Assembly (NCBI GenBank): GCA_902496295.1
Contig: CABVAF010000002.1
Coordinates: forward strand, 62,001-126,000
Origin: an uncultured Clostridium sp.
Lineage (GTDB): Bacteria; Bacillota; Clostridia; TANB77; CAG-508
DNA length: 64,000 nt
Direction: 5' to 3'
Shown here: piece by piece, positions 8,399-17,440 of the stretch
Layout of the letters: each line of letters starts with the position of its first letter
How positions within the stretch are numbered: the stretch's first letter is position 1
Translations under genes and position numbers: made by a program
Notes under the pieces: model-generated
Database searches by the model: none
Told to the model about the DNA's origin: nothing
What the model saw: only the letters and a program-made list of their open reading frames with translations

Positions 8399-9523
8399 CT
8401 AGTTATCTTCTTGTCTTCTATTTCTATTTTCTTGTTTTATCTTTAATTGCATTATAGTTCTATTTAATACTTCTATATTCTTTTCTTCTATTTGAGCTTT
8501 TGCTTGCTCTAACGTAATTTTGTCTTTTGTAAATAATTCTGCTAATGAATTTATTAATCCAATGCTTCCCTTTTCAGAATTACTTTGTATAGCATCTTCT
8601 ATTTCAGAAACACTTATTTTCTCTTTTCTAACTATACCTGCTACTATGTTGTCTACAACCATAACTTCTGGAACCAATACTAAATCTCCTGCCCTTCCAG
8701 GTAACAATCTTTGAGAAACAACTAGTTTTAACAATGATGCTATTAAGAATTTTATAGTTTGTTGGTCTCTTATATCATAGAAGTTAATCATTCTATCTAT
8801 TGTCTCTGCACAAGACTTAGTATGAAGTGTTCCTATTACTAAATGTCCTGCTTCTGCTGTTTCTATTGCTGCATCCATTGTTTCTTTATCACGAATCTCT
8901 CCTATAACTAAGATATCGCAGTCCTCTCTTAAAGAGTTTTTTACACCATCACTATAAGTTAAACAATCTTGTCCTACTCCTACTTCTTTTTGTACTATAA
9001 TTGATTTTTTACATTTGTGTTTATATTCTATAGGACTTTCCAATGTTAATATTTTCTTATTTTGGTTTACATTAATTTCATTAATTAAAGCATTTAATGT
9101 AGTTGTTTTACCAGAGTTAGTCTTTCCTGTTACTAATATAAGTCCTTGTGGCTGATACATCATTCTTCTTACTATATCTGGAACTCCTAGTGACTCATAT
9201 GATGGAAGCTCATTTTTTATAATTCTTAAAGTTACAACTGGTACTTCATTTGAAAGCGATATGTTTACTCTTAAACGAATATCTGAAAATACAAATGAAG
9301 AGTCTAACTTCTTAGTTTCTTTAAATACTCTATCTTTATCTACATTTCCTCTAACAAAATAGTCATATATTTCCCACATGTCCTCTTCTGTTAATATATC
9401 AAATTCTTCATAATTTATTAAGTCTCTTCTTACTCTCATTACTGGTTTTATTCCAGCAATTAAGTGAATGTCAGACGCATCTTTTTTTATTGCTAAATAC
9501 ATAATTTTGTCAATGTCTATCAT
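8399..9523 (-). CDS. pilT: Type IV pilus retraction ATPase PilT
   Basis: Hexameric ATPase that drives pilus retraction. Walker A GKTNSGKTT is at residues 133-141, the Walker B segment DILVIGEIRD at about 202-211, and the His box HLVIGTLHT at 227-235. The 374-residue length fits the family. The presence of both PilB and PilT suggests retractable pili and twitching motility rather than a simple secretion pseudopilus. It lies between pilB and pilC with short gaps. Confidence 0.94.
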   Translation of the reverse strand: MIDIDKIMYLAIKKDASDIHLIAGIKPVMRVRRDLINYEEFDILTEEDMWEIYDYFVRGNVDKDRVFKETKKLDSSFVFSDIRLRVNISLSNEVPVVTLRIIKNELPSYESLGVPDIVRRMMYQPQGLILVTGKTNSGKTTTLNALINEINVNQNKKILTLESPIEYKHKCKKSIIVQKEVGVGQDCLTYSDGVKNSLREDCDILVIGEIRDKETMDAAIETAEAGHLVIGTLHTKSCAETIDRMINFYDIRDQQTIKFLIASLLKLVVSQRLLPGRAGDLVLVPEVMVVDNIVAGIVRKEKISVSEIEDAIQSNSEKGSIGLINSLAELFTKDKITLEQAKAQIEEKNIEVLNRTIMQLKIKQENRNRRQEDN

Positions 9524-9544
9524 TATTCTTCCCCCTATCTTTTG

Positions 9545-11173
9545 TTAATATATAACTAATTTATTATTAAGTTCGTCTAATGTAGTTATTCCTGAGATAA
9601 CTTTTCCTATTCCGTCTATAATTAAAGGCTTATATCCTTCATTTAGTGCAGCCTTTCTTATTTCTATACTTGACTCACCCTTTGTAATTAATTCTCTAAT
9701 TGTATCTGTTATAGATAATACTTCAAATATACCAATTCTTCCATAGTAACCTGTATTATTACATTTCTTACAGCCCACCACGTCATATGTTCTAGCATTA
9801 TCTAAGTCAAATTTGCAACCATATCTTTCTGCAAATTTACTTATAATTTCTTTTTCTTTTGATGTAAATTCTCTTTCTTTTGCACAATTTGGACATACTC
9901 TTCTTACTAATCTTTCTGAAACAGATGTTGCTAATGTACTAGAAATATCGTAATCTGAAACACCCATTTTTCTTAATCTTGTTATAACTTCTATTGCATC
10001 TATTGTGTGGATTGTAGACAATACATAATGTCCTGTTTGACCAGCTTGCATGGCAATTTCAGCCGTCTCTTTATCTCTAATTTCTCCTACTAAGATTATA
10101 TCTGGATCCTGTCTTAAAACAGTTCTTAAAGAATCTTGAAATGTTGCTTTTGCCTCAACCTCAATTTGGTTTAATCCATCTATTCTTATTTCTACTGGAT
10201 CCTCGATTGTAGTAATATTTATTTCTGGTCTATTTAAATAATCTATAATACTATATAATGTTGTTGTTTTACCTTCTCCAGTTGGTGCTGCAACTACTGT
10301 AATACTATTTTTCTTATTGAAACAGTCATTAACCAATTTTTCATCATCTGGAAATCCAAGTTCAAATAACCTTTTAATATCCTCATTTTTCTTTAATAAT
10401 CTTAAAACAAACTTTTCTCCATGAACATTCTTTTGTGAAGACACACGAATATTATAGTCTGGATATGCTAAAATTCTACCATCTTGTGCTTCTTGTTTTT
10501 CTTGGTGCATATTAGAAATAGCTTTTAATCTTCCAACTATTTGAGATTGTTTTTCTTTGTCTATAGTAACTGCTGTAATTAACTGTCCGTCTATTCTGTA
10601 TCTAACTCTAACAAATTTCTCCATTGGCTCTATGTGAATATCACTAGCCCTTTTTTCCATAGCAGTCTTTATAATACTATCTACCAATCCAGATACATCT
10701 GTGTTTGTATTAATATCATCAGAAACTACACCCTCTAATGAATTTATTATGTTGTCTATATTACTTTCAAACGTAATATATCTATCCATTACAAGACCTT
10801 TATTTAAAAGTAATAATCTTATTACATCTGTAGACTTTCTATTAGAAGTATCTGCAAAACATACTTTTACTCTGCCAGATACAATATCAAATGGTACTGC
10901 TTTATTCTCTTTTATAATATCTAGAGATACATAGTCTAACACGTTAATTTTTATATCATTTTCTTGTAAATATATGGCTTTTTCTTCTAATATTTCCCCT
11001 ATTGTATCTATTAGTACATGTGAATCACATAGTTTTAATATATCTAATATATCTCCTATTTTTTTCCTTGGATGTTTCTTTTGATAGTCTAATGCTTTAT
11101 CAATATCTGCTTCTGTAACAATGCCTCTTCTTACTAATTCTATTCCTATTGGTTGACTTCTTTTTACTTCCAT
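9545..11173 (-). CDS. pilB: Type IV pilus extension ATPase PilB
   Basis: Assembly ATPase of the GspE/PilB family. The N-terminal domain (residues 1-140) resembles the MshEN/GspE-N type. The catalytic part has Walker A APTGEGKTTT at 296-305, Walker B DPDIILVGEIRD near 356-367, and a zinc-binding pair of CxxC motifs at C427/C430 and C468/C471. The Walker A has E where S is usual in GPTGSGKT. The length is 542 aa. GAGGAGG ribosome binding site. First of the three motor and platform genes at the end of the operon. Confidence 0.94.
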   Translation of the reverse strand: MEVKRSQPIGIELVRRGIVTEADIDKALDYQKKHPRKKIGDILDILKLCDSHVLIDTIGEILEEKAIYLQENDIKINVLDYVSLDIIKENKAVPFDIVSGRVKVCFADTSNRKSTDVIRLLLLNKGLVMDRYITFESNIDNIINSLEGVVSDDINTNTDVSGLVDSIIKTAMEKRASDIHIEPMEKFVRVRYRIDGQLITAVTIDKEKQSQIVGRLKAISNMHQEKQEAQDGRILAYPDYNIRVSSQKNVHGEKFVLRLLKKNEDIKRLFELGFPDDEKLVNDCFNKKNSITVVAAPTGEGKTTTLYSIIDYLNRPEINITTIEDPVEIRIDGLNQIEVEAKATFQDSLRTVLRQDPDIILVGEIRDKETAEIAMQAGQTGHYVLSTIHTIDAIEVITRLRKMGVSDYDISSTLATSVSERLVRRVCPNCAKEREFTSKEKEIISKFAERYGCKFDLDNARTYDVVGCKKCNNTGYYGRIGIFEVLSITDTIRELITKGESSIEIRKAALNEGYKPLIIDGIGKVISGITTLDELNNKLVIY

Positions 11174-11261
11174 AGGTTATCCTCCTCTTAAGTTTAGTCT
11201 TATATAAATATTATACTATAAAATTTGAAAATTAAATATGAATATACTATAAGTCCATTAA

Positions 11262-11702
11262 TTACCAATATTTTAATACATACTCTATTTCTTTTGTAAA
11301 TAAAGAACCTGTATTTCCTATTGCTATACTTACATTTACTATGTTTTTAGTTGTATTTCTTATAGTCTCTGTAGATGCCTTAAAAACTGCCACTTGCACA
11401 TTTTTAGCTATTGCTTTTCCATTCCTATATATTGCTTTTTGCTCTAAATTAAAGTCATATTTTGTGCCATCTGCAAATGTAACTGTATTACCACTTACTG
11501 TCACATCTGTATTATTTTTCACATCTTGTATAAAGAACATATTAAACTTATTAAATTCAGGAGCATAATTAGCTTGATCTTTTACTAAATTTACATTTGA
11601 AAAGAAAAAGCTAGATATTAATGCTAAAATTGATATAACAATTGTAAACACAATAACATAAATTACTAATGCAACTAATGTGACACCTTTTTGACTTTTC
11701 AT
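11262..11702 (-). CDS. Minor pilin-like protein (ComGF/PilW-like position)
   Basis: A 146-residue protein with a prepilin-type start: short basic leader MKSQKG, then a hydrophobic helix from about residue 7 to 32 (VTLVALVIYVIVF...). The likely cleavage point is after G6. The usual glutamate at +5 of mature pilins is absent. The rest is a small beta-rich domain containing NTVTFADGTKYDF, which recalls ComGF/PilW minor pilins. It is inferred to help start pilus assembly at the tip. It lies between the other minor pilin gene and pilB, with a GGAGGG ribosome binding site. Confidence 0.7.
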   Translation of the reverse strand: MKSQKGVTLVALVIYVIVFTIVISILALISSFFFSNVNLVKDQANYAPEFNKFNMFFIQDVKNNTDVTVSGNTVTFADGTKYDFNLEQKAIYRNGKAIAKNVQVAVFKASTETIRNTTKNIVNVSIAIGNTGSLFTKEIEYVLKYW

Positions 11703-11717
11703 TATACCCTCCTAACT

Positions 11718-12137
11718 TTAAGCTTCTCTCACTTTATATCTAGTTATTACAAGCTCTTCTTCTCTTCCTTTGAATTGGTATTTTACCCTTAGTTCAACTC
11801 TTTTAGTAGGTTGTCCACCAACTTTTTTAGAAGAATCTGTTACATTTATTTTTAGTGCAAATCCTGTAGGTATTTGAAATTTAGTTTTGTACGAATCTTC
11901 CATTCCATTTTGAATAAGGTCATAATCTGTTTTATCTATATCTTCTAATATTTGTATAGCACAAACAGTTGCTTCTGCCGATAATTGTGTGCTTAACTTT
12001 ACCTCTGTAATTTGATATAATATAGTTCCTATTGTTCCTGCAAAAAGCATAATTATAAAAATGGCAATAGCTAAATCTGTAAAAGTAAAGCCATATTCTG
12101 ATTTTATATTTAATTTCTTTAAATTTACATTATCCAT
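11718..12137 (-). CDS. Minor pilin-like protein (PilV/ComGD-like)
   Basis: A 139-residue prepilin-like protein. The ATG at 12137 is used rather than the upstream TTG at 12149, because the four codons between them encode the GGAGG ribosome binding site. After an 18-residue hydrophilic leader comes YGFTFTDLAIAIFIIM, a hydrophobic helix with G before the F of FTFTD; the acidic D near +5 may replace the usual E. The remainder has the look of a small pseudopilin. It sits directly after pilD and before a second minor pilin gene, which supports a role as an initiating minor pilin. Confidence 0.72.
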   Translation of the reverse strand: MDNVNLKKLNIKSEYGFTFTDLAIAIFIIMLFAGTIGTILYQITEVKLSTQLSAEATVCAIQILEDIDKTDYDLIQNGMEDSYKTKFQIPTGFALKINVTDSSKKVGGQPTKRVELRVKYQFKGREEELVITRYKVREA

Positions 12138-12154
12138 TTTTTCCTCCAATTACC

Positions 12155-12970
12155 TTATGCATAAAAGCTAATTACGTTTGTAATAATTAAAACTATTATA
12201 TTTGATACGCACATATAGAAACCTATAGGTAACTTTAATTCTTTGTTCTTTTTTGTTTTTATACTTTTTGCCTTTCTATTTTTTATTTTATAAAGTAATA
12301 GTACAAAAGCAATTGTTAATAATGTCATTGTTGCTGTTATTGCATATTGTAATTCATACGTAAATGCTATCATTAATACAGATAACAATAATATTTCAAC
12401 AGGATAATTGTCTTTTACTTTTTTTCTTAAGTAAAAAATATCTATTAACATAAGTATAAGTACAACAAATAGATATATAACATATCTATATATACTAGTA
12501 TCTCCTTCTACTATATATAGATAAATTATATATGCTGTTACCAATATGTATCCAAATAATAATACAGATTTTTCTATTCTTATTTTTTCTTTATCTATTC
12601 CTGCTATTATAAATAAAGTTGATATATATAATAAGCCAAATATTAAATAAGTCATATTGTTAATGCTTAAATTATACATACTAAATTTTATAGACATGGC
12701 AAATAATACAAATACTATTCCAGAAAATACTTCTAAGATTAAATATCTTATTCTTATTTTTTGTTTGCAGTATCTGCATTTTCCACCTAAAAATATATAA
12801 CTTAAAATAGGTATCATATCTAAAAAGCCTAACTTATGATCACAGTTAGGGCAGTAAGAACGCTCATGTGTAATATCTTGTCCTATTGGAATTCTGCTAA
12901 CTGCTAATGTAAAGAAACTTCCAAAAACTGTACCTATACAGAAAAGTAGTATATATAAAATAATGTCCAT
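12155..12970 (-). CDS. pilD: Prepilin peptidase, divergent in the second catalytic motif
   Basis: Membrane aspartic peptidase that removes the leader of prepilins. Residues 1-90 match the family well: GSFFTLAVSRIP, then the cytoplasmic zinc motif YCPNC...CRYCKQKIRIRY, and later membrane helices. The first catalytic aspartate can be assigned to AGIDKEKIRI near residue 125. The second motif, normally GxGD followed by K-L-L in the next helices, is not present; the matching place reads DNYPVEILLL, where E might stand in for D. The protein has 271 residues and about seven helices. Location just after the three pilins makes the function likely despite the altered motif. Confidence 0.85.
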   Translation of the reverse strand: MDIILYILLFCIGTVFGSFFTLAVSRIPIGQDITHERSYCPNCDHKLGFLDMIPILSYIFLGGKCRYCKQKIRIRYLILEVFSGIVFVLFAMSIKFSMYNLSINNMTYLIFGLLYISTLFIIAGIDKEKIRIEKSVLLFGYILVTAYIIYLYIVEGDTSIYRYVIYLFVVLILMLIDIFYLRKKVKDNYPVEILLLSVLMIAFTYELQYAITATMTLLTIAFVLLLYKIKNRKAKSIKTKKNKELKLPIGFYMCVSNIIVLIITNVISFYA

Positions 12971-13002
12971 TTTTTTCTCCTAAGTGTTATATTAAAAAAT
13001 AA

Positions 13003-13029
13003 GGCATATACATTAATTCTGCATATGCC
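13003..13029 (-). terminator. Intra-operon hairpin between pilins and pilD
   Basis: GGCATAT (13003-13009) and ATATGCC (13023-13029) pair perfectly, and on the minus strand the stem is followed by TTATTTTTTAA. It looks like a partial terminator placed after the three pilin genes. Such placement would give much more pilin mRNA than mRNA for the assembly genes downstream. The effect is inferred. Confidence 0.55.
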
Positions 13030-13046
13030 ATATTATGCATTAACTA

Positions 13047-13493
13047 TTATCCTTCTGTATTGTCTGCTGCATCTGAAGCTGGTGTTAATGTTGGATATCC
13101 GTTTGTATATGCTGTAAAGTTATAGCTTTGTCCACCTAATGTGAATGTAATTGTTCCTGTAACAGCTACTGTTGTGTCAGCATTAACTGTTACTGTTCCT
13201 AATCCGCTATTTGAAATTCCTACAGCTGTAAGAGCTGATTTTAAATCTGTTGTAATATCTTGAGAAGCATTATTTTGAATTGCTTCCATTTGTTTAGATA
13301 CTATATATCCTTGGATATTGTCTGCTATTGTTCCTTTATTTGAATCAGCAGCAGCTTGTTGAGCTTTTCCCACAACACCATTTTGTGCAAATACTAATGA
13401 TATTGTTATTCCTGCTAATATTAATAATACTACGATTGTAACAACTAATGCTACTAATGTAATACCACCTTGTCCTTTTGTTTTCTTTAACAT
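13047..13493 (-). CDS. Type IV pilin paralogue A
   Basis: A 148-residue pilin. The leader MLKKTKGQGG is followed by the hydrophobic helix ITLVALVVTIVVLLILAGIT, with predicted cleavage after the last G. The first 70 residues are almost identical to the two upstream pilins; the C-terminal half differs and ends with a small beta domain carrying GTITFTLGGQSYNFTAYTNGYP. The residue at mature position 5 is A in place of the glutamate normal in type IV pilins. Third and last of a tandem pilin set, followed by a terminator-like hairpin. Probably a major or alternative pilus subunit. Confidence 0.88.
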   Translation of the reverse strand: MLKKTKGQGGITLVALVVTIVVLLILAGITISLVFAQNGVVGKAQQAAADSNKGTIADNIQGYIVSKQMEAIQNNASQDITTDLKSALTAVGISNSGLGTVTVNADTTVAVTGTITFTLGGQSYNFTAYTNGYPTLTPASDAADNTEG

Positions 13494-13542
13494 GTTGCAT
13501 TCTCCCTTCTTATTTTTTATTTAGTAATACTTAAAAATATTA

Positions 13543-13965
13543 CTATTTTAAATCTGGATATCCTGTGTCATATCCTCCAGTAGTTAAAGTGTAAGTTTGT
13601 CCATTTAGTGTAAATGTTATATCACCACTTATTGTTACTGTTGTATCAGCAGCTATTGAAATTGTATTAGAACTTGCTGTTACAGTTATACCAACAGCTC
13701 CTAATTTTGATGTCATATCTGCAGTAACATCTCCTGGTGCATTACCTTGGATAGCTTCCATTTGTTTAGATACTATATATCCTTGAATGTTGTCTGCTAT
13801 TGTTCCTTTATTTGAATCAGCAGCAGCTTGTTGTGCTTTATCTACAACACCATTATCTGCAAATACTAATGCTATTGTTATTCCAGCTAATATTAATAAT
13901 ACTACGATTGTAACAACTAATGCTACTAATGTAATACCACCTTGTCCTTTTACTTTCTTTACCAT
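13543..13965 (-). CDS. Type IV pilin paralogue B
   Basis: A 140-residue pilin when started at ATG 13965, which has AAAGGAAG 8 nt upstream; a GTG three codons earlier (13974) is possible. The leader MVKKVKGQGG and helix ITLVALVVTIVVLLILAGIT match the neighbours. The C-terminal half is distinct (GAVGITVTASSNTISI, ITFTLNGQTYTLTTGG, GYPDLK). It differs from the other two copies in having ADNGVVDKAQQ in place of AQNGVVGKAQQ after the helix. Middle copy of the tandem set; likely a subunit of the same pilus or a variant expressed with it. Confidence 0.88.
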   Translation of the reverse strand: MVKKVKGQGGITLVALVVTIVVLLILAGITIALVFADNGVVDKAQQAAADSNKGTIADNIQGYIVSKQMEAIQGNAPGDVTADMTSKLGAVGITVTASSNTISIAADTTVTISGDITFTLNGQTYTLTTGGYDTGYPDLK

Positions 13966-14023
13966 ACTATTCACTTCCTTTCTCTTAAAAATTTGTATTA
14001 AATTAAAATAATTATATCAAAAA

Positions 14024-14464
14024 TTATTGTGCTGCAGCAGTTAATACTGGATATCCATTTTTATATCCATCTACAGTAAGATTATATTTTTGACCATTTA
14101 ATGTAAATGTTATTATTCCTGCAATTGTTACTGTTGTATCTGCATTTACTGTAATTGTTCCACTTCCTGTAGCTGTATCTACTGAAATTCCAGCTGCTGA
14201 AAGTGCTGTACTTAAACCATCTGTAATATTTTGAGAAGTACCTGATTGAATTACTTCCATTTGTTTAGATACTACATATCCTTGGATATTGTCTGCTATT
14301 GTTCCTTTATTTGAATCAGCAGCAGCTTGTTGAGCTTTTCCCACAACACCATTTTGTGCAAATACTAATGATATTGTTATTCCTGCTAGTATCAATAATA
14401 CTACAATTGTAACAACCAATGCTACTAGTGTAATACCACCTTGTCCTTTTGTTTTTTCTAACAT
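14024..14464 (-). CDS. Type IV pilin paralogue C
   Basis: A 146-residue pilin, the first copy transcribed. Leader MLEKTKGQGG, then the same helix ITLVALVVTIVVLLILAGIT and the same AQNGVVGKAQQAAADSNKG segment as copy A. The C-terminal domain contains GSGTITVNADTTVTI, IITFTLNGQKYNLTV and ends GYPVLTAAAQ. As first of the three pilin genes, closest to the operon promoter, it may be the major subunit; that is inference. As in its paralogues, the mature +5 glutamate is missing. Confidence 0.88.
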   Translation of the reverse strand: MLEKTKGQGGITLVALVVTIVVLLILAGITISLVFAQNGVVGKAQQAAADSNKGTIADNIQGYVVSKQMEVIQSGTSQNITDGLSTALSAAGISVDTATGSGTITVNADTTVTIAGIITFTLNGQKYNLTVDGYKNGYPVLTAAAQ

Positions 14465-14531
14465 TTTACTTACTCCTTTCTCTTTAGATTTTTTGTATAT
14501 ATTTATGTTTAATAAATATAACCTAATTTAA

Positions 14532-14945
14532 TTATTTCTTTCCAGTCTCGTTGAAGAATGTCCCTGTTGAATTTGGATCAGAATTTGTATTTGTTTCTCC
14601 TCCACTAGCTGTATTTCCAGTATTTGTTGTTCCACCAGTTGTATTATCTTGTACTTGTGTAGATTCCATAGAGAATGGATCTCTTTTTCCTGGTACATAA
14701 CTATTGCTTTGTTTATATATATTTAAGTCTGCATCTGTTACTTCATAAGTAATTTTAGTTTTATTTGCCTCTATTACTTCTTGATTTACTTCTTCTTGAA
14801 TATTTTCTGGTGTTGAGTATGCTATTTTACTTGGCACTACTTTATTACTTGGAATATAATCATAAAATAACACACCAAGTATTAACAATATAGCAACACA
14901 TAGCAATAACATAATAATAATTTCTTTAATTATCGATTTTGCCAT
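14532..14945 (-). CDS. PilP-like pilus alignment protein
   Basis: A 137-residue protein with one N-terminal membrane helix (about residues 8-28) and an outside-facing domain. It carries GKRDPFS near residue 84-90, resembling the RDPF motif of PilP, and a Thr/Asn/Gly-rich low-complexity tail. It follows PilO in the order PilM-PilN-PilO-PilP known from other type IV pilus clusters. Gram-positive bacteria have no outer-membrane secretin, so the usual PilP partner is absent; the protein may instead link the platform to the cell wall. Assignment rests on position and the short motif. Confidence 0.6.
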   Translation of the reverse strand: MAKSIIKEIIIMLLLCVAILLILGVLFYDYIPSNKVVPSKIAYSTPENIQEEVNQEVIEANKTKITYEVTDADLNIYKQSNSYVPGKRDPFSMESTQVQDNTTGGTTNTGNTASGGETNTNSDPNSTGTFFNETGKK

Positions 14946-14963
14946 TTTAACCTCCTACTTAGT

Positions 14964-15683
14964 TTAAGATTGAGTATTTGTGGTTGTTGTGTTATTTACT
15001 GTAGTATCTGTCGTATTTGTTGTATCTGTTGTAGTCGTTGTGTTTGTTACAGTATTTGTATTTGTTGTTTGTGTTGATGTTGAATTAACATTTGTAGTAG
15101 TTTGTTCATTTTTTATTCTTATGTTTCTTGTAACAAATGTAGCTGTTAAGTCATTTCCTCCTGGAACAACCTTGAAGTTTTCTATTCTAAATCCAAGTTT
15201 ACTATCATTCTCTATTGCAGAAACAAAGTTTATAATTGCTATATAATGTCCTGTTATTGTATAGTTTATATTATAAACATTACTTTCTCCAGTATCTCCT
15301 GAAACCATTTCAAATTTAGCTATAACTCCTTCATTTGTTGCATGATTTCCCATTCTTGTCCACAAAAATTCAATTAAATAAGTTTCTTCTTGATTTGCCT
15401 CTTTCAATTCTCCTTCAGTACTTACACTAGCTAAGTCTAAATAAGTTTTCTTAGCATCCATCATAGTGTCTGTTTCTCTTCCTAGTTCTGAAGTTTTAGA
15501 TGGAAATGTAGTTTCTCTTTGTGTTTCTATTTCGCTTATTTCTTGATCGAGTTTATCATTCTTATCTTTTATTTGGCTTACACTTAATACTTGGAAACTT
15601 CCAATCGAAATTCCATTAAATATTGCAAAATATCCTAGTACGCACAATAAAATTATAAGAATTATCAATAATAATTTTCTCAT
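14964..15683 (-). CDS. pilO: PilO-like pilus alignment protein
   Basis: A 239-residue protein with an N-terminal membrane helix (residues 3-21), a coiled-coil stretch (residues 38-75) and a ferredoxin-like domain (about 95-195), the architecture of PilO. The last 45 residues are almost only T, N and S, probably a flexible tail in the cell wall. Its ATG overlaps the stop of the upstream PilM-PilN gene by 4 nt (ATGA), so translation is likely coupled. With PilN it would connect the motor platform to the outside of the membrane. Confidence 0.78.
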   Translation of the reverse strand: MRKLLLIILIILLCVLGYFAIFNGISIGSFQVLSVSQIKDKNDKLDQEISEIETQRETTFPSKTSELGRETDTMMDAKKTYLDLASVSTEGELKEANQEETYLIEFLWTRMGNHATNEGVIAKFEMVSGDTGESNVYNINYTITGHYIAIINFVSAIENDSKLGFRIENFKVVPGGNDLTATFVTRNIRIKNEQTTTNVNSTSTQTTNTNTVTNTTTTTDTTNTTDTTVNNTTTTNTQS

Positions 15684-17308
15684 GGTAAATCTCCTTCTAT
15701 TACAATTTTAACCATATTGCCATCTTTTGTTCCCATTGTTGATACTACAGTGTCTGCTTTTAAAATGTTTTCATTAGCTATTTTTACTTTAAAATATCCT
15801 AATTGTTCATATTTTTCAGACTGTGCATTTATAACAATATGACTTCCTGTAGTATTTTCTACTGAAGTAAGCTGTACTTCTTTTGGAATTATAAACATAA
15901 TTTCACTAAGCATTGTTGTAACTGCATTTTTATTTTTCTGGTCATCTTGTATTTTTTCACTTGTGCTTCTTAAATTGTCTGCTAATTGTAAATATTGATT
16001 TGTTTTTGCTTTTACTGCATTTATATCTGTATTTACTTCTGCTAGCTTTGATATGGTATCTGCTCTTACTTCATCTGCTTCTCTAGTCTTTTCTTCATAT
16101 TGGTTATTAATTATTGCCGTAAATCCTGTATATAATAAAATTAATATTAAAACTCCTGCTGATACTCTTAATAACCATCTTTCTGTTGCATCTAATTTAG
16201 ATTTCCAATCAACAGAGAAAAAGTCCTTTAGCCCATTTCCTATTTTACTATTAGCATTTGGACTTCCAATGTCTACTGTCATCCATTCTGGTAAATTATC
16301 TGTAATGCTATGTTTTTTAAAGTTCATGTCTTTAACACCATAGCCCAATCCTTGTAAAGCCATTGCCATTGCAGAATTAACTTCTACATAGTCTTTAATA
16401 TTAACTTTTATAGTGTCCTTTATAAAAAATGGTTTTAATATTTCACATTTTTCTGTATTAAAAAATTCTTGGAAGTATAAGTCTATGTTGTTTACAACTG
16501 ATAATGTTCCTGTAATATATATTCTATCTATGTCTATTGCAGAATTTTCTATTATTTTTTGTGATTTTTCTGCTATTTTATATAATGTAGGCATAATATT
16601 ATCTAAGTACTCATTTTCTGTGTCTTGTAACTCTTGTCCTTCCATTGTGTATATAGTAGAATTCTTACAAATTTCATATGCTTTTGAATAAGAATTCTCT
16701 TTAACATTTATACCATCTAATACTTCACTTGCCCCATTTTCTATAGTATCTACACTATAAACTTTTTGATTAACTATTAATGTTACTGTTGTTTTGTCTT
16801 CCATATTTATAATTGCAATATTTTCTTTTTGTTTCATTTTAGCAATATTTGCAATTGTCATTCCTATAGGAGAAATTGCAGCAATTTTATTTTCTGATAG
16901 TTGTTGTTCTATTGCATTAAGATTATTTTTATTTGCTGCTACATGTATAACTTTTACTCTATCTTTGTCACTTAAAGAATTTACAAGAGCATATCTTGTA
17001 TCTACTGCATTTTTATTTAATCCCTTTTCCGCACAATAAGATTCATATTCTGTCTCAATAGCTTTTTTCAAGTCTTTTTTATTTAGCATGCTAAACATAT
17101 AAAAGTAGTTGTACACTTCGTCTGCTAAATTTATACTTACTGGTACTTTAAAGCTGTATGTCTCAGAAATTATTTGCTTTATTGCTTCTCCTAATTTATC
17201 ATAAAATTTTAGCCCGAATGACTCTACTTTTAAGTTATCACGATCTTTCGATATTTTTGCATATTTAATTATATTACTTTCTACATATAATCCTAAGCAA
17301 CTCGTCAT
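15680..17308 (-). CDS. pilM: PilM-PilN fusion protein
   Basis: A single 542-residue chain that joins two proteins separate in most bacteria. Residues 1 to about 325 are an actin-like PilM domain (LGLYVESNIIKYAKI at the start, NMEDKTTVTLIV, RIYITGTLSVVNN). From about 328 the sequence is PilN: a short cytoplasmic stretch MNFKKHS, a membrane helix near 380-400 (LLRVSAGVLILILLYTG), a coiled coil, and a small periplasm-type domain. ATG 17308 is chosen because the codons between TTG 17326 and it encode the AAAGGAG ribosome binding site. PilM binds the PilN N-terminus in classical systems, so a fusion would fix that contact. First gene of the operon. Confidence 0.85.
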   Translation of the reverse strand: MTSCLGLYVESNIIKYAKISKDRDNLKVESFGLKFYDKLGEAIKQIISETYSFKVPVSINLADEVYNYFYMFSMLNKKDLKKAIETEYESYCAEKGLNKNAVDTRYALVNSLSDKDRVKVIHVAANKNNLNAIEQQLSENKIAAISPIGMTIANIAKMKQKENIAIINMEDKTTVTLIVNQKVYSVDTIENGASEVLDGINVKENSYSKAYEICKNSTIYTMEGQELQDTENEYLDNIMPTLYKIAEKSQKIIENSAIDIDRIYITGTLSVVNNIDLYFQEFFNTEKCEILKPFFIKDTIKVNIKDYVEVNSAMAMALQGLGYGVKDMNFKKHSITDNLPEWMTVDIGSPNANSKIGNGLKDFFSVDWKSKLDATERWLLRVSAGVLILILLYTGFTAIINNQYEEKTREADEVRADTISKLAEVNTDINAVKAKTNQYLQLADNLRSTSEKIQDDQKNKNAVTTMLSEIMFIIPKEVQLTSVENTTGSHIVINAQSEKYEQLGYFKVKIANENILKADTVVSTMGTKDGNMVKIVIEGDLP

Positions 17309-17440
17309 TTCTTTCTCCTTTGTCAAAATAAACTTTTATACTACTATGTTTCTCATAACCATAATAAAAATACTTGTATTTTTTTCTAAAGTTACAAAAT
17401 CCCCTTTTTTTGGTCAAAATAACCTTTAATTGTTACTTAA

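Larger units (their letters stand above)
13284..14464 (-). repeat. Three tandem pilin gene copies with near-identical 5' halves
   Basis: The DNA for roughly the first 70 codons of the pilins at 13493, 13965 and 14464 is almost the same in all three, while the 3' halves have diverged. Each copy is followed by about 50 bp of AT-rich DNA and a new ribosome binding site. The pattern fits gene duplication with either ongoing gene conversion or strong selection on the helix that packs in the pilus core. Confidence 0.85.
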
